From Alistipes sp. (GTDB lineage Bacteria > Bacteroidota > Bacteroidia > Bacteroidales > Rikenellaceae): a DNA stretch of 64,000 bases. This document shows, one piece after another, positions 8,042 to 17,260 of this stretch; within the stretch, counting starts at the first letter, position 1, and every line of letters begins with the position of its first letter. The stretch spans positions 23,186 to 87,185 of the forward strand of contig JAIDUK010000005.1 in assembly GCA_029060215.1 (NCBI GenBank), in the 5' to 3' direction. The translations under genes were made by a program, and so were the position numbers. A model generated the notes under the pieces. The model had not been told where the DNA came from. It was given only the letters and a program-made list of their open reading frames with translations, and made no database searches.

Positions 8042-8905
8042 ATGAAAAAACTCTTTCTGCTTATCGCCGGGCTCGGCTTGCTCGCCGCCCTCGCAGGCTG
8101 CATTCTGGGCCTGACCGCCAAGACGGTTTTCGCATCGGAAAAGATCAAGGGCAGCGGCAAGCTGGCTACCCGCACGCTCACGGTGCCCGCATTCGACGCC
8201 CTACGCGTGTCGCGGGGCATTCAGGCTACCGTCAAACCCCTGAAGAACAACGAGGTGACAATCGAAGCCGACGACAACCTGTTGAACAAGGTGACGGTCA
8301 AGGTCGAGGACCGCACGTTGAAAATCAGCGTCGACCAATCGGTCAAGGAGCTTTCCGACTGCCGCATTTCGGTGACGGTGCCCCACAACGCGCGTCTCGG
8401 CAAGATCGAGGCTTCGAGCGCTGCCCGCGTAGTATGCGAAGCGCCCCTCACGGCCAAGAACGCAGCGTTGAAGGCTTCGAGCGCCGCAAAGATCGAAGCA
8501 ACGATAGAGGGCGCAGAAAAATGCAAGGCGGACGCATCGAGCGCCGCAGAAATCGACGCCACGATCCAAGCAGCGGAGTGTTCGTTCGAACTGTCGAGCG
8601 CCGCAGACATCTCGGCCCATGCCACGGTCCGGCGCTGCGAAATCGGCATGTCGAGCGCCTCGTCGCTGACGCTGGCAGGCAGCGCCGCAGAGTGCAAGAC
8701 CGAAACGAATTCGGCGGCCCAGCTGGATGCCTACGACCTGACGGTGGAAAACTACAGCATCTCGACGTCGAGCGGCTCCTCGGCCCGCATCCGCTGCACG
8801 CAGGAGCTGCGCGCCAAGGCATCGAGCGGCTCCTCGATCCGCTACAAGGGCGACTGCCGGTCGCAAATCAGAACTTCGAGCGGCGGCAGCGTCCGGCATA
8901 AATAA
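8042..8905 (+). CDS. DUF2807 (head-GIN) exported beta-helix lipoprotein
   Basis: The 287-residue protein has a lipoprotein signal (MKKLFLLIAGLGLLAALAGC) with a good LAGC lipobox. The body matches the DUF2807/head-GIN family: a lead-in FDALRVSRGIQATVKP with RTLKISVD, then a right-handed beta-helix made of repeated SSAAxI(E/D)A-type rungs (about residues 120-285). The family is often labelled putative auto-transporter adhesin, but it is better described as an envelope beta-solenoid of unknown binding partner. In Bacteroidetes it commonly travels with PadR and PspC genes, as here. It ends 20 bases before the large PspC gene, so the two are probably co-transcribed. Confidence 0.86.
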   Translation: MKKLFLLIAGLGLLAALAGCILGLTAKTVFASEKIKGSGKLATRTLTVPAFDALRVSRGIQATVKPLKNNEVTIEADDNLLNKVTVKVEDRTLKISVDQSVKELSDCRISVTVPHNARLGKIEASSAARVVCEAPLTAKNAALKASSAAKIEATIEGAEKCKADASSAAEIDATIQAAECSFELSSAADISAHATVRRCEIGMSSASSLTLAGSAAECKTETNSAAQLDAYDLTVENYSISTSSGSSARIRCTQELRAKASSGSSIRYKGDCRSQIRTSSGGSVRHK

Positions 8906-8925
8906 CCCCCGACACGCAGACTACG

Positions 8926-10227
8926 ATGAACGAGGTAAGAAAATGCAGTCTTTCGGGCGTGGCCTTCACCATGGACGCCGACGCCTTCGCCCTGCTGGCG
9001 GAGTATATCGAGACCCTGAAAAAGAGCTATGAGGATTCGGCCGACGGCGACGAAATCGTGGCCGACATCGAAGCCCGCATCGCCGAACTGATCCTCTCGG
9101 CGCAGGACAACACCCGGGTGGTGGAGCGCCCGCTGGTGGAAAACATCATCCGGCAGATGGGTTCGGCCGAGGACATTTCGGACACCGACCCTGCGGCCGG
9201 GCGCCGCGGCGGTCCGCGCATCCCGCGGCGGCTCTACCGCGACCCGGAGAACGCCAAGCTGGGCGGCGTGTGCTCGGGCATCGGCAAATATTTCGACGTC
9301 GACCCCGTATGGGTGCGGCTGGCGATCTTCCTGCCGCTGCTGGTGCTCTGTCTGCAATGGATTCCGGTCTTCCGTTGGATAGGTCCGATGATGGGCAATC
9401 TGTTCGGCATCTTCATCATCTGCTACCTGATCATGTGGTTCGCCGTACCGACCGCTCGCACGGCACGACAGAAGCTGGAGATGAACGGCGAACGCATCAC
9501 CGAACAGACCATCCGCCGCACGACGGAACAGAGCGCGGCGCTCGACCCCGACAGCCGGACCAAACCGGTGGTGGCGGAAGCGGTGTCGGCGATCGGGAAA
9601 ATCGTGCTGATACTCTGCAAACTATTCACCGGCGTGCTGGTCTTCGGGCTGATTCTGGGTGCCTGCATCCTGATCGTCGCCCTGTTCGCCATCATCGTGG
9701 GCGGACACGACATGCCGCTGTCGCCCCATTTTCTGGAAGAGATGAATCTGGGCATCCCCATCCTCGGCATACTTCTTGTATTGATCCCCGTCATCTTGCT
9801 GATCTATGTGCTGATGTGCCTGATCGCCTCGCGCAAACCCGGCAGCAAGACCCTGCTGACGATATTCCTGACATGGATGGCCGGCCTTGCGATGCTGCTG
9901 GGCATAGCCTACAAGGAGAATGCGGTCGACCGGGTGCGGCGCGAGTACAAGCCGCTGGGGCGCGTGATGAACAAGGAGCTGATCATCGACAGCGACACGA
10001 CCACGCTGGGAGAGATGCTCCGCAAATTCGACGACGAAAAGATCGTCGAGGACGACCTGCGCTCGGTGCACATCAGCGTGCCGTCGCAAGAGATCGAAAT
10101 CGTCTACGACAAGCAAACGTCGCAGCTGGATATCAAGGCCGACGGCAAACGCATCAGGATGCAGGCCGACGAGCGGAGCGGAGCCTATATCCGCATCGAC
10201 GAGGAGGAGAGCGACGGCGAACTGTAG
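8926..10227 (+). CDS. Large PspC-domain multi-pass membrane protein
   Basis: The 433-residue protein has three parts. Residues 1-85 are a soluble domain homologous to the start of the protein at 6641-7150 (SGVAFTMDADAFALLAEYIE). About 103-170 is a PspC domain (NAKLGGVCSGIGKYFDVDPVW) with its hydrophobic helices. The remainder has three or four further membrane segments (about 225-335) and a soluble C-terminal tail of roughly 100 residues rich in charged residues. It closes the PspC/PadR/DUF2807 cluster and is followed by a terminator at 10267-10302. An envelope-stress or membrane-integrity role is inferred from the PspC domain; the C-terminal domain is not recognised. Confidence 0.8.
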   Translation: MNEVRKCSLSGVAFTMDADAFALLAEYIETLKKSYEDSADGDEIVADIEARIAELILSAQDNTRVVERPLVENIIRQMGSAEDISDTDPAAGRRGGPRIPRRLYRDPENAKLGGVCSGIGKYFDVDPVWVRLAIFLPLLVLCLQWIPVFRWIGPMMGNLFGIFIICYLIMWFAVPTARTARQKLEMNGERITEQTIRRTTEQSAALDPDSRTKPVVAEAVSAIGKIVLILCKLFTGVLVFGLILGACILIVALFAIIVGGHDMPLSPHFLEEMNLGIPILGILLVLIPVILLIYVLMCLIASRKPGSKTLLTIFLTWMAGLAMLLGIAYKENAVDRVRREYKPLGRVMNKELIIDSDTTTLGEMLRKFDDEKIVEDDLRSVHISVPSQEIEIVYDKQTSQLDIKADGKRIRMQADERSGAYIRIDEEESDGEL

Positions 10228-10266
10228 CAAGCAACTGGTTTTCAAAATAAAAAGTCTTTTTCAAGA

Positions 10267-10302
10267 CATGGGGCGGACCGCAAGTCCGTCCCGTGTTTTT
10301 TT
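10267..10302 (+). terminator. Terminator of the PspC cluster, overlapping the pfkA -33 box
   Basis: A 12-bp stem (10267-10278 with 10284-10295, two G-T pairs) followed by seven T at 10296-10302. The last three T plus the next G form the -33 element of the pfkA promoter. Confidence 0.8.
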
Positions 10303-10330
10303 GAAAAAACTGAAATAATTCGTACCTTGG
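10300..10330 (+). promoter_or_regulatory. Promoter of pfkA
   Basis: TTTG at 10300-10303, 19 bases, then TACCTTGG at 10323-10330, one base off the TAnnTTTG form. The spacing to the pfkA start is 27 bases. Confidence 0.6.
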
Positions 10331-10357
10331 ACCGGTTTTGTTAGTTAACGGAAAATT

Positions 10358-11338
10358 ATGGCAGAAATCAAATGTATCGGCGTGCTGACCTCGGGAGGCG
10401 ACGCCCCCGGCATGAACGCGGCCATCCGGGCCGTGACCCGCAGCGCCATCTACAACGGATTCGCCGTGAAAGGCATCATGCGCGGCTACAAGGGACTGGT
10501 GTACAACGAAATCGTGGAGTTCCGCTCGCAGAGCGTAAGCAACATCATCCAGCTCGGCGGCACGATCCTGAAGACCGCCCGCTGCAAGGAATTCGCCACG
10601 CCCGAAGGGCGCAAACAGGCCTATGACAACATGACGGCGGCAGGCATCGACGCGCTGGTGGTCATCGGCGGCGACGGCTCGCTGACGGGCGCAGGCATCT
10701 TCGCGCAGGAATACAACGTGCCCATCGTGGGACTTCCGGGCACGATCGACAACGATCTGGGCGGCACCGATTCGACCATCGGCTACGACACGGCGCTCAA
10801 CACCATCATGGAAGCGGTGGACAAACTGCGCGACACGGCGTCGAGCCACGAACGGCTCTTCTTCGTCGAGGTGATGGGCCACACGGCGGGCTATCTGGCC
10901 CTCAACAGCGCGCTGGCCACGGGCTCCGAAGCGGCCATCATCCCCGAAATGGAGACCGAGGTCGACCAGCTGGCCGAACTCATCAACCACGGATTCCGCA
11001 AGAGCAAGAACTCGGCGATCGTCATCGTGGCCGAAAACCCGCAGACGGGCGGCGCCACGGCGCTGGCCGAGCGTGTGAAAAAGGAATTCCCGCAATACGA
11101 CGCGCGGGTGACCATACTGGGCCACATCCAGCGCGGCGGCTCGCCGACGGCCTTCGACCGCATTCTGGCATCGCGCATGGGCGAAGCGGCCATCGAAGCC
11201 ATACAGGAGGGCCAGCGCAACGTGATGATCGGCACCGAAAACGGCAAGATCGTCTACGTGCCCTTCTCCAAAGCCGTGAAACACAACAAAGGCATCGACC
11301 GCAGCCGGATCGATCTGGTGAAGGTCCTGTCGATATGA
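10358..11338 (+). CDS. pfkA: ATP-dependent 6-phosphofructokinase
   Basis: The enzyme phosphorylates fructose 6-phosphate to the 1,6-bisphosphate in glycolysis. The 326-residue protein matches bacterial PfkA throughout: the P-loop-like [17 protein letters not shown] near residue 8, GGDGS at 104-108 and PGTIDND at 127-133 with the catalytic Asp131. Gly in GGDGS and Gly in PGTIDND are the determinants of ATP rather than pyrophosphate use. Many Bacteroidetes also carry pyrophosphate-dependent enzymes, so this is probably one of several. The stop overlaps the ATG of the next gene (ATGA), suggesting translational coupling with the PfkB-family kinase. Confidence 0.95.
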   Translation: MAEIKCIGVLTSGGDAPGMNAAIRAVTRSAIYNGFAVKGIMRGYKGLVYNEIVEFRSQSVSNIIQLGGTILKTARCKEFATPEGRKQAYDNMTAAGIDALVVIGGDGSLTGAGIFAQEYNVPIVGLPGTIDNDLGGTDSTIGYDTALNTIMEAVDKLRDTASSHERLFFVEVMGHTAGYLALNSALATGSEAAIIPEMETEVDQLAELINHGFRKSKNSAIVIVAENPQTGGATALAERVKKEFPQYDARVTILGHIQRGGSPTAFDRILASRMGEAAIEAIQEGQRNVMIGTENGKIVYVPFSKAVKHNKGIDRSRIDLVKVLSI

Positions 11339-12375
11339 ACCCGCCCGACCCAAACCCGAACTCCATGCTGACAATCAAACGCGTAACCGGCATCGGCAAT
11401 GCCCTGACCGACATGCTGGTGAACCTGAAGACCGATTCCGTGCTGGAACGGTTCGACCTGCCCAAGGGCTCGATGAATCTGGTGGACAGCCGCCTGCAAA
11501 CCGAGATCTCGAAATCGGTGGCGGGGCTTCCCTATTCGCTTTCGCTGGGCGGCTCGGCGGGCAACACCATCCGGGCCATGGCGCAGCTGGGCTGCAAGGT
11601 GGGCTTCATCGGCAAGGTGGGGCCCGACACCACGGGCGACTTCTTCGTGCAGGCGCTCGAAAACCTCAAAGTCGCCCCTACGGTCTTCCGCGGCAAGGAG
11701 CGTTCGGGCAAATGCGTGTCGCTCATCTCGCCCGACGGCGAACGCACGATGGTGACCCACTTGGGTGCAGCGCTGGAGCTGAGCGCCCAAGAGATCGAAC
11801 CGGCCGTGTTCGAGGGCTACGACTGTCTCTATGTCGAAGGCTATCTGGTGCAGAACCACGACCTGATCCGCAAGGCAGCCGAAACAGCCAAGGCCTGCGG
11901 ACTGAAGGTGGCCATCGATCTGGCGAGCTTCAACATCGTGGCCGAGAATCTGGAATTCCTGCGCAAGCTGGTGACCGACTGCGTCGACATCGTCTTCGCC
12001 AACGAAGACGAAGCCAAGGCTTTCACTTGCGAGGCCGAACCGCTCAACGCGTTGCAGATGATCTCGGGCATGTGCGAGTTGGCCGTCGTGAAGATCGGGA
12101 TGCGCGGCGCCCTCATCAAGCAGGGCGACGAAGTGGTGCACGTGGGCATCATGGCCGCGGCCAAACGCGTCGACACCACGGGCGCGGGCGATTTCTATGC
12201 TGCCGGATTCCTCGCGGGGTTGTGCGACGGATTGTCGTTGCGCCAATGCGGCACGATCGGCGCCATCACGGCAGGCAAGGTGATCGAAGTCGTCGGCACG
12301 ACTTTCGGCGACGAGGCTTGGAAAGACATCTACCGGTTGGTCAACAAGGTCAAGACGGAAAAATATCTGTTCTGA
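11335..12375 (+). CDS. PfkB-family carbohydrate/nucleoside kinase (adenosine kinase-like)
   Basis: This is a ribokinase-fold kinase of 346 residues. [12 protein letters not shown] near residue 64 is the family's first signature. [17 protein letters not shown] near residue 281 is the second, and its GAGD carries the catalytic Asp and anion hole. Overall similarity is closest to adenosine kinase-like members of Bacteroidetes, but the substrate cannot be fixed from sequence alone. The first ATG (11335) overlaps the pfkA stop, favouring coupled translation. An ATG at 11365 ([14 protein letters not shown]) begins exactly where family homology begins and is an alternative start. A terminator lies at 12400-12436. 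Confidence 0.88.
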   Translation: MNPPDPNPNSMLTIKRVTGIGNALTDMLVNLKTDSVLERFDLPKGSMNLVDSRLQTEISKSVAGLPYSLSLGGSAGNTIRAMAQLGCKVGFIGKVGPDTTGDFFVQALENLKVAPTVFRGKERSGKCVSLISPDGERTMVTHLGAALELSAQEIEPAVFEGYDCLYVEGYLVQNHDLIRKAAETAKACGLKVAIDLASFNIVAENLEFLRKLVTDCVDIVFANEDEAKAFTCEAEPLNALQMISGMCELAVVKIGMRGALIKQGDEVVHVGIMAAAKRVDTTGAGDFYAAGFLAGLCDGLSLRQCGTIGAITAGKVIEVVGTTFGDEAWKDIYRLVNKVKTEKYLF

Positions 12376-12399
12376 GAAGGCAGGCTGAGCGAAAACGGA

Positions 12400-12436
12400 C
12401 GGGAGGATTCATGCGGATCCTCCCGATTCTTATTTG
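12400..12436. terminator. Terminator between convergent PfkB-family kinase and glycosyltransferase genes
   Basis: An 11-bp stem (12400-12410 with 12415-12425, one wobble) and loop ATGC, followed on the plus strand by ATTCTTATTT. It overlaps the last bases of the leftward gene. Confidence 0.65.
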
Positions 12437-13320
12437 CAAAACAACCCCCGGGAGATATGCCACCGCATTTTTAACAGCCACAGCGCTTGCGCGGGACGCA
12501 GCGAAAGGCAGAGCAGCAGCGCAGCGCCCCATTTCAGGATTTCGAGCGCACGGGCCCGGCCAAGGCGGCGATGCCCTGCGGCTCGCAGGCGCTGGCTCCA
12601 GCCAACGTTGAAGCACAGGCGCCGGAAATAATCTTCGGTCAGCTTCTCGGGCGGAATGATGTGGTGCATCACAGCGCCGGGCACGTACCAGATCGTCTCG
12701 CCGCCGCGCAGCATCCGCTCGAAGAAATCGTTCTCCTCGCCGCCGGTAAGTTCGCGGCCCACGCGCCCCAGCGACGCATCGAACCCCCCGTACCGCACCG
12801 CCGCCTCGCGCCGGAAAGCCATGTTGCCGCCCCCCGGCACCCGGCCGCGCGGGAACGGCCGCACCGCAGGCCCGAAATCCATCGGGTTGGCCACGGGCAT
12901 CTCGGCATATTTCGACATCCAGCGCGGACGCCCCTCGGGATACTCGGCAATGATCCGCCCCCCGGCTGCCGACGCTTCGGGATTCGCATCGAAGAAATCG
13001 AGATAAGCCGACAGAAAACCTTCGTCGATACGTTCGTCGTCGTCGATCCAAACCAGCAGATCGGCCCGGGCTTCCCGCACGCCCCGGTTGCGGGCATGCG
13101 AGACACCGGGGCAAGGCTCGGAAACCATCCGCAAGTCGAACTCCGGATGCTCTGCCGCAAAGGCGGCGAACCGTTCTTCGGTGTCGTCGGTCGAAGCGTT
13201 GTTCACCACCAGACACTCCCACAGCGCCGGGTCGGCCGTCTGCCCCACGACCGAGCGCAGAGCCTCCAGCAGCTGCCGGGCGCGGTTGTGCGTAGGGATG
13301 ATGAGCGAGAGACGAATCAT
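12430..13320 (-). CDS. Family 2 glycosyltransferase
   Basis: The 296-residue protein has a GT-A fold start (MIRLSLIIPTHNRARQLLEAL) and a DDD metal-binding motif at residues 93-95 (VWIDDDERIDEG). A predicted acceptor-side segment (GGGNMAFRREA, then GGEENDFFERML) has the acidic catalytic-base arrangement of GT2 enzymes. The C-terminus has a hydrophobic helix (ILKWGAALLLCLSLRPAQALWLL) that could anchor it to the membrane. It would transfer a sugar from a nucleotide donor in glycan assembly; the product is unknown. The start at 13320 is the first ATG before the fold, and a -7-like TACTTTCG lies only 4 bases upstream of it. Confidence 0.88.
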   Translation of the reverse strand: MIRLSLIIPTHNRARQLLEALRSVVGQTADPALWECLVVNNASTDDTEERFAAFAAEHPEFDLRMVSEPCPGVSHARNRGVREARADLLVWIDDDERIDEGFLSAYLDFFDANPEASAAGGRIIAEYPEGRPRWMSKYAEMPVANPMDFGPAVRPFPRGRVPGGGNMAFRREAAVRYGGFDASLGRVGRELTGGEENDFFERMLRGGETIWYVPGAVMHHIIPPEKLTEDYFRRLCFNVGWSQRLRAAGHRRLGRARALEILKWGAALLLCLSLRPAQALWLLKMRWHISRGLFCK

Positions 13321-13375
13321 GATGCGAAAGTAAGAATTTTTTTTCGTATCTTCGCACTCCAAGCAAACACCATCT

Positions 13376-14461
13376 ATGGCAGACACCACCATTCTGACCC
13401 GGCTCGACGGGTTGAAACTCAAATACGAGGAGATCGGCCAGAAGCTGACCGACCCCGAAGTGATCGCCGACGTCAAGCAGTTCGTGCAGCTCAACAAGGA
13501 GTACAAGGAGCTCGAACCCATCATCGAGACTTCGGACCGGTTCCGCACGGCCATCGCCAACCTGTCGGAAGCCAAGGACGTCATGGCCAACGACAAGGAC
13601 GAGGAGATGCGCGAAATGGCCCGCGAGGAGATCGCCGAACTCGAACCGGCCATCGAACGCATGGAGGAGGAGATCAAGCTGCTGCTTATCCCGAAAGACC
13701 CGCAGGACTCGAAGAACGCCATCGTCGAGATCCGCGGCGGCACGGGCGGCGACGAAGCGGCCATCTTCGCCGGCGACCTGTTGCGCATGTACACCAAATA
13801 CGTCGAATCGAAAGGCTGGCGCTACGAAATCACCTCGTTCTCCGACGGCGCCGCGGGCGGCTACAAGGAAGTGGTGATGAAGGTGAGCGGACAAAACGTC
13901 TACGGCACGCTCAAATACGAATCGGGCGTCCACCGCGTGCAGCGCGTGCCCCAGACCGAGACCCAAGGGCGCGTCCACACCTCGGCGGCTTCGGTGGCCG
14001 TGCTGCCCGAAGCCGAGGAATTCGACATCGAGATTTCGATGAACGACATCCGCAAGGACATCTTCTGCGCTTCGGGTCCGGGCGGGCAGTCGGTCAACAC
14101 CACCTATTCGGCCATCCGCCTGACCCACATCCCCACCGGAATCGTGGTGCAGTGTCAGGACCAGAAGTCGCAGCTCAAGAACTTCGACAAGGCGTTCGAG
14201 GAGCTGCGTACGCGCGTCTTCAACCTCGAATACTCCAAATATCTGGACGAAATCGCCTCGAAGCGCAAGACGATGGTCTCGACGGGCGACCGCTCGGCCA
14301 AGATCCGCACCTACAACTACCCGCAGGGGCGCATCACCGACCACCGCATCAACTACACGATCTACAATCTGGCGGCCTTCATGGACGGCGACATCCAAGA
14401 CTGCATCGACCACCTGATCGTGGCCGAAAACGCCGAACGGCTCAAGGAGAGCGAATTGTAA
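13376..14461 (+). CDS. prfA: Peptide chain release factor 1
   Basis: RF1 recognises UAA and UAG and triggers peptide release on the ribosome. The 361-residue protein carries GGQ at residues 236-238 (SGPGGQSVNTTYSAIR), the site normally methylated by PrmC. The decoding tripeptide appears as PQT (192-194) within RVQRVPQTETQGRVHTS, against PAT or PVT in many bacteria. An upstream TATCTTCG at 13347-13354 resembles a -7 box, with no clear -33. The gene is divergent from the glycosyltransferase, and a small exported protein follows 47 bases after the stop. Confidence 0.95.
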   Translation: MADTTILTRLDGLKLKYEEIGQKLTDPEVIADVKQFVQLNKEYKELEPIIETSDRFRTAIANLSEAKDVMANDKDEEMREMAREEIAELEPAIERMEEEIKLLLIPKDPQDSKNAIVEIRGGTGGDEAAIFAGDLLRMYTKYVESKGWRYEITSFSDGAAGGYKEVVMKVSGQNVYGTLKYESGVHRVQRVPQTETQGRVHTSAASVAVLPEAEEFDIEISMNDIRKDIFCASGPGGQSVNTTYSAIRLTHIPTGIVVQCQDQKSQLKNFDKAFEELRTRVFNLEYSKYLDEIASKRKTMVSTGDRSAKIRTYNYPQGRITDHRINYTIYNLAAFMDGDIQDCIDHLIVAENAERLKESEL

Positions 14462-14508
14462 GACAATTTTTTCGGGCCCGGAACGTTCGGAGAAGAAAAA
14501 CGCTTGTC

Positions 14509-15045
14509 ATGATCCGCCGTCTACTGCTCCTTGCCGCCCTTCTCGGAGGGCCGTCGCTGCGTGCGCAGCACCCGCTCTACATAGTCAACGGCACACCGCG
14601 GGAAGAGATCGCGGAGATAGACCCGGACGAAATCGAAACCATCGAAGAACTCCCGGCCGACGAAGAGAGCATAGCCCGCTACGGCGTGCAGGCTTCGAAC
14701 GGAGTGATCGTCATCACGCTGAAATACGATTCGCCCGCGGTTTTCGAGGGCGGCGGATCGTTCGCCGACTACATTGCCCGGCAGGTCGACTGGGGCCGGA
14801 ACGAACCGGCCGCGCGGGTCGTTCTGCGCTATCGAATCGGCCCCGAGGGCGAAACGAGCGTCGGCGAAATCCTCGAATCGACCGACAGCCGGCTGAAACG
14901 GCGTGTGCTGAAAGCCGTGGCCGAAGCCCCGCGCTGGACGCCCGCGATGAAGAACGGCCGCCCGGTCGAAAGCGAAGGCGTTCTGCGCATCCAGCTGCCC
15001 GAAGGCAAGCCCCTGCCGGGAGAACCCTATCTGAGAATGCTGTGA
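14509..15045 (+). CDS. Exported protein combining a SusC plug-like segment with a TonB C-terminal-like domain
   Basis: The 178-residue protein begins MIRRLLLLAALLGGPSLRAQ, a signal peptide. Residues about 22-68 (LYIVNGTPREEIAEIDPDEI, then EELPADEESIARYGVQASNG and VIVITLKY) look like the plug-domain core of SusC/RagA TonB-dependent receptors. The second half, with VLRYRIGPEGETSVGEILES and a WTPAMKNGRPVE segment, resembles the TonB C-terminal domain of energy transducers. There is no N-terminal membrane anchor of the usual TonB type. It lies 47 bases after prfA and 43 before menA. The fusion is visible; its role in TonB-dependent transport is only an inference. Confidence 0.72.
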   Translation: MIRRLLLLAALLGGPSLRAQHPLYIVNGTPREEIAEIDPDEIETIEELPADEESIARYGVQASNGVIVITLKYDSPAVFEGGGSFADYIARQVDWGRNEPAARVVLRYRIGPEGETSVGEILESTDSRLKRRVLKAVAEAPRWTPAMKNGRPVESEGVLRIQLPEGKPLPGEPYLRML

Positions 15046-15088
15046 CCCCGGCCGAATCCCCGGGGTGCACCCACCGAATAAAGAAAAC

Positions 15089-15979
15089 ATGATGAAAACG
15101 AATTCCTTTGCCGCTTGGCTGTTGGCCGTCCGGCCCTATAGTCTCGGCGCTTCGCTCATACCGGTGGCCGTCGGCGCGGCGCTGGCGTGGAGCGACGGCG
15201 GGTTCCACCCCGTCGTCACGCTGTTGTGCGCCTGCTTCGCCATACTGGCCCAGTGTACGGCCAATCTGGTCAACGACCTTTGGGATTTCCTGCGCGGAGC
15301 CGACCAACCCGACCGGCTGGGACCCGACCGTGCATTCGCCAAGGGCTACATCACGCTCCCAGCCATGAAAACAGGCATCGTCCTCTTCACCCTCGCCACC
15401 GCAGCGGCAGGGTGCGGGCTGTTGTTCTACGGCGGCTGGCAGCTGATTCCGGTCGGTGCGGCCTGCCTGCTGTTCGCCTACATCTACACGGCCGGACCGT
15501 GGCCGCTGGCCTATCATGGGCTGGGCGATGTGGCGGTCATCGCCTTTTTCGGGCTGGTCCCGACCTGCTTCACCTATTATATACAGACGGGCGGCTGGAA
15601 CTGGCAGGTGGCCGCGGCGGCGCTGGCCTGCGGGCTTATCATCGACACCATGTTGTGGATCAACAATTTCCGCGACCGCGAAGAAGACGCCCGCTGCGGC
15701 AAGAACACGATCGTCGTCTATTTGGGCGAGCGGGTCGGCCGCTGGGGCTATCTGGTGCTGGGCATCGGCGCGCTCGCCCTGTGCCTGAGCCTTTGGCTGG
15801 TCGGCGGACGGCTGTGGGCAGGCGTGCTGCCGCTGCTCTATCTGCCGCTGCTGCTGGCAACGTGGCGCAAGATCGTCCGCATCGACCGCGGCGACGAACT
15901 CAACGTCTGTCTGGGCGAGACGGCACGCAACATGCAGCTGTTCGGAATCCTGCTCACCATAGGCATCCTGTTGGGCTGA
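15089..15979 (+). CDS. menA: 1,4-dihydroxy-2-naphthoate polyprenyltransferase
   Basis: MenA attaches the polyprenyl chain to 1,4-dihydroxy-2-naphthoate, giving demethylmenaquinone, the quinone used by the fumarate reductase at the start of the window. The 296-residue UbiA-family protein has multiple membrane helices. The first polar motif is NLVNDLWDFLRGAD, and the second Asp-rich motif is NNFRDREEDARCGKNTIVVYLG. Two adjacent ATG codons (15089 and 15092) give starts differing by one residue. It stops 3 bases before xseA and heads a tight menA-xseA-xseB-methyltransferase operon. Confidence 0.93.
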   Translation: MMKTNSFAAWLLAVRPYSLGASLIPVAVGAALAWSDGGFHPVVTLLCACFAILAQCTANLVNDLWDFLRGADQPDRLGPDRAFAKGYITLPAMKTGIVLFTLATAAAGCGLLFYGGWQLIPVGAACLLFAYIYTAGPWPLAYHGLGDVAVIAFFGLVPTCFTYYIQTGGWNWQVAAAALACGLIIDTMLWINNFRDREEDARCGKNTIVVYLGERVGRWGYLVLGIGALALCLSLWLVGGRLWAGVLPLLYLPLLLATWRKIVRIDRGDELNVCLGETARNMQLFGILLTIGILLG

Positions 15980-15982
15980 CGC

Positions 15983-17260
15983 ATGGCCGAACCCCGGCAT
16001 ATCACCCTGCGCGAACTGCAACGCGCAGTCAAACGGACCCTCGAAGAGGGGTTCGAGCTACCCGTGTGGGTGAGTGCCGAAATCGCCGAAATCAAGGTCA
16101 ACTACTCGGGCCACTGCTACCTCGAACTGGTGGAGAAAGGGGGCGCCAACGGAGTGCCCACAGCGCAGGCCCGGGCGATGATCTGGAGCAGCAACTACCC
16201 CCGCCTCGCCGCCCGCTTCGAGCAGGAGACCGGGCAAAGGCTGGCGGCCGGGCTCCGGATTCTGGCCAAGGCGCTGGTGAGCTACCACGAACTCTACGGC
16301 TTCTCGCTCCAGATCAGCGACATCGACCCCACCTACACGCTGGGCGACATGGAGCAGCAGCGGCAGCAGACCATCCTGCAACTGCAACAAGAGGGAGTGT
16401 GGGAGATGAACCGCCAGCTGACGGCCCCCTTGGGCATGCAGCGCATAGCGGTGGTGTCAAGCGCCCACGCGGCGGGCTGCCGCGACTTCTGCAAGGAACT
16501 GGAAAAGAGCCCCTACCGCTTCCGGCTGACGCTGTTCGATGCGTTCGTACAAGGCGCCGAAGCGGAAAACTCGATCGTCGACGCGCTGGGCCGGATAGCC
16601 GCACGGGCCGACGAATTCGACGCGGTGGCGCTCATCCGCGGCGGCGGCTCGGCCAGCGACCTCAACTGCTTCAACGCCTACCGGCTGTGCGCCCATCTGG
16701 CGCAGTTCCCGCTGCCCGTGGTGACGGGAATCGGCCACGACAAAGACACGAGCGTCGCCGACATGGTAGCCTTCGCCGCTCTGAAGACCCCCACAGCCGT
16801 GGCCGGATGGCTGACCGAGCGGCTTGCAAGCGTCGAGGGCGGATTCGACGCCATGGCTCTGCGGCTGCACGACGCGACCTGCGAGCGGACCCGCGGCGCA
16901 GCCCTGCGGCTGGAACGCACGGCGGGCGAACTCCGGCGCTTAAGCGGCGAACGCCTGACCCTCGAACGGATGCGGCTGGAACGGCTGGCCGGACGCCCGG
17001 CCGAAACGGCCCTCGAACTGCTGGCCCGGCAACGGCTCCGGCTGCGCAATGCGGCGGAAATCGCAGCCGCCCACGCTCCGGAACGCCTGCTGAAACTGGG
17101 GTTCGCCCTGCTCCACGGCGGCGGGCAGGCCATCACCTCGGCCGCGCAAGCCAAGGCGGGCGACGAAGTGGAAATCCGCCTTGCCGACGGCACCCTCACC
17201 GCAACGATCAACACCACGACGATATGGCAAAAAAAGAAATCGCCTACGAAGAAGCGATGA
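15983..17260 (+). CDS. xseA: Exodeoxyribonuclease VII large subunit
   Basis: The 425-residue protein forms, with XseB, an ATP-independent single-strand exonuclease used in mismatch repair and processing of damaged DNA. An N-terminal OB-fold (VWVSAEIAEIKVNYSGHCYLEL) is followed by the catalytic domain with RIAVVSSAHAAGCRDF, ALIRGGGSASDL and the signature TGIGHDKDTSVADMVA. The C-terminal part is the helical region that binds XseB. It starts 3 bases after menA, and its last 37 bases overlap xseB in another frame, as is usual for this pair. Confidence 0.95.
   Translation: MAEPRHITLRELQRAVKRTLEEGFELPVWVSAEIAEIKVNYSGHCYLELVEKGGANGVPTAQARAMIWSSNYPRLAARFEQETGQRLAAGLRILAKALVSYHELYGFSLQISDIDPTYTLGDMEQQRQQTILQLQQEGVWEMNRQLTAPLGMQRIAVVSSAHAAGCRDFCKELEKSPYRFRLTLFDAFVQGAEAENSIVDALGRIAARADEFDAVALIRGGGSASDLNCFNAYRLCAHLAQFPLPVVTGIGHDKDTSVADMVAFAALKTPTAVAGWLTERLASVEGGFDAMALRLHDATCERTRGAALRLERTAGELRRLSGERLTLERMRLERLAGRPAETALELLARQRLRLRNAAEIAAAHAPERLLKLGFALLHGGGQAITSAAQAKAGDEVEIRLADGTLTATINTTTIWQKKKSPTKKR

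Noticed and set aside
12487..14508. Plus-strand open frame running through the glycosyltransferase and prfA into the TonB-like protein
   Set aside because: Only the last 178 codons (from 14509) have a signal peptide and recognisable domains; the rest is an out-of-frame reading of prfA and an antisense reading of the glycosyltransferase.
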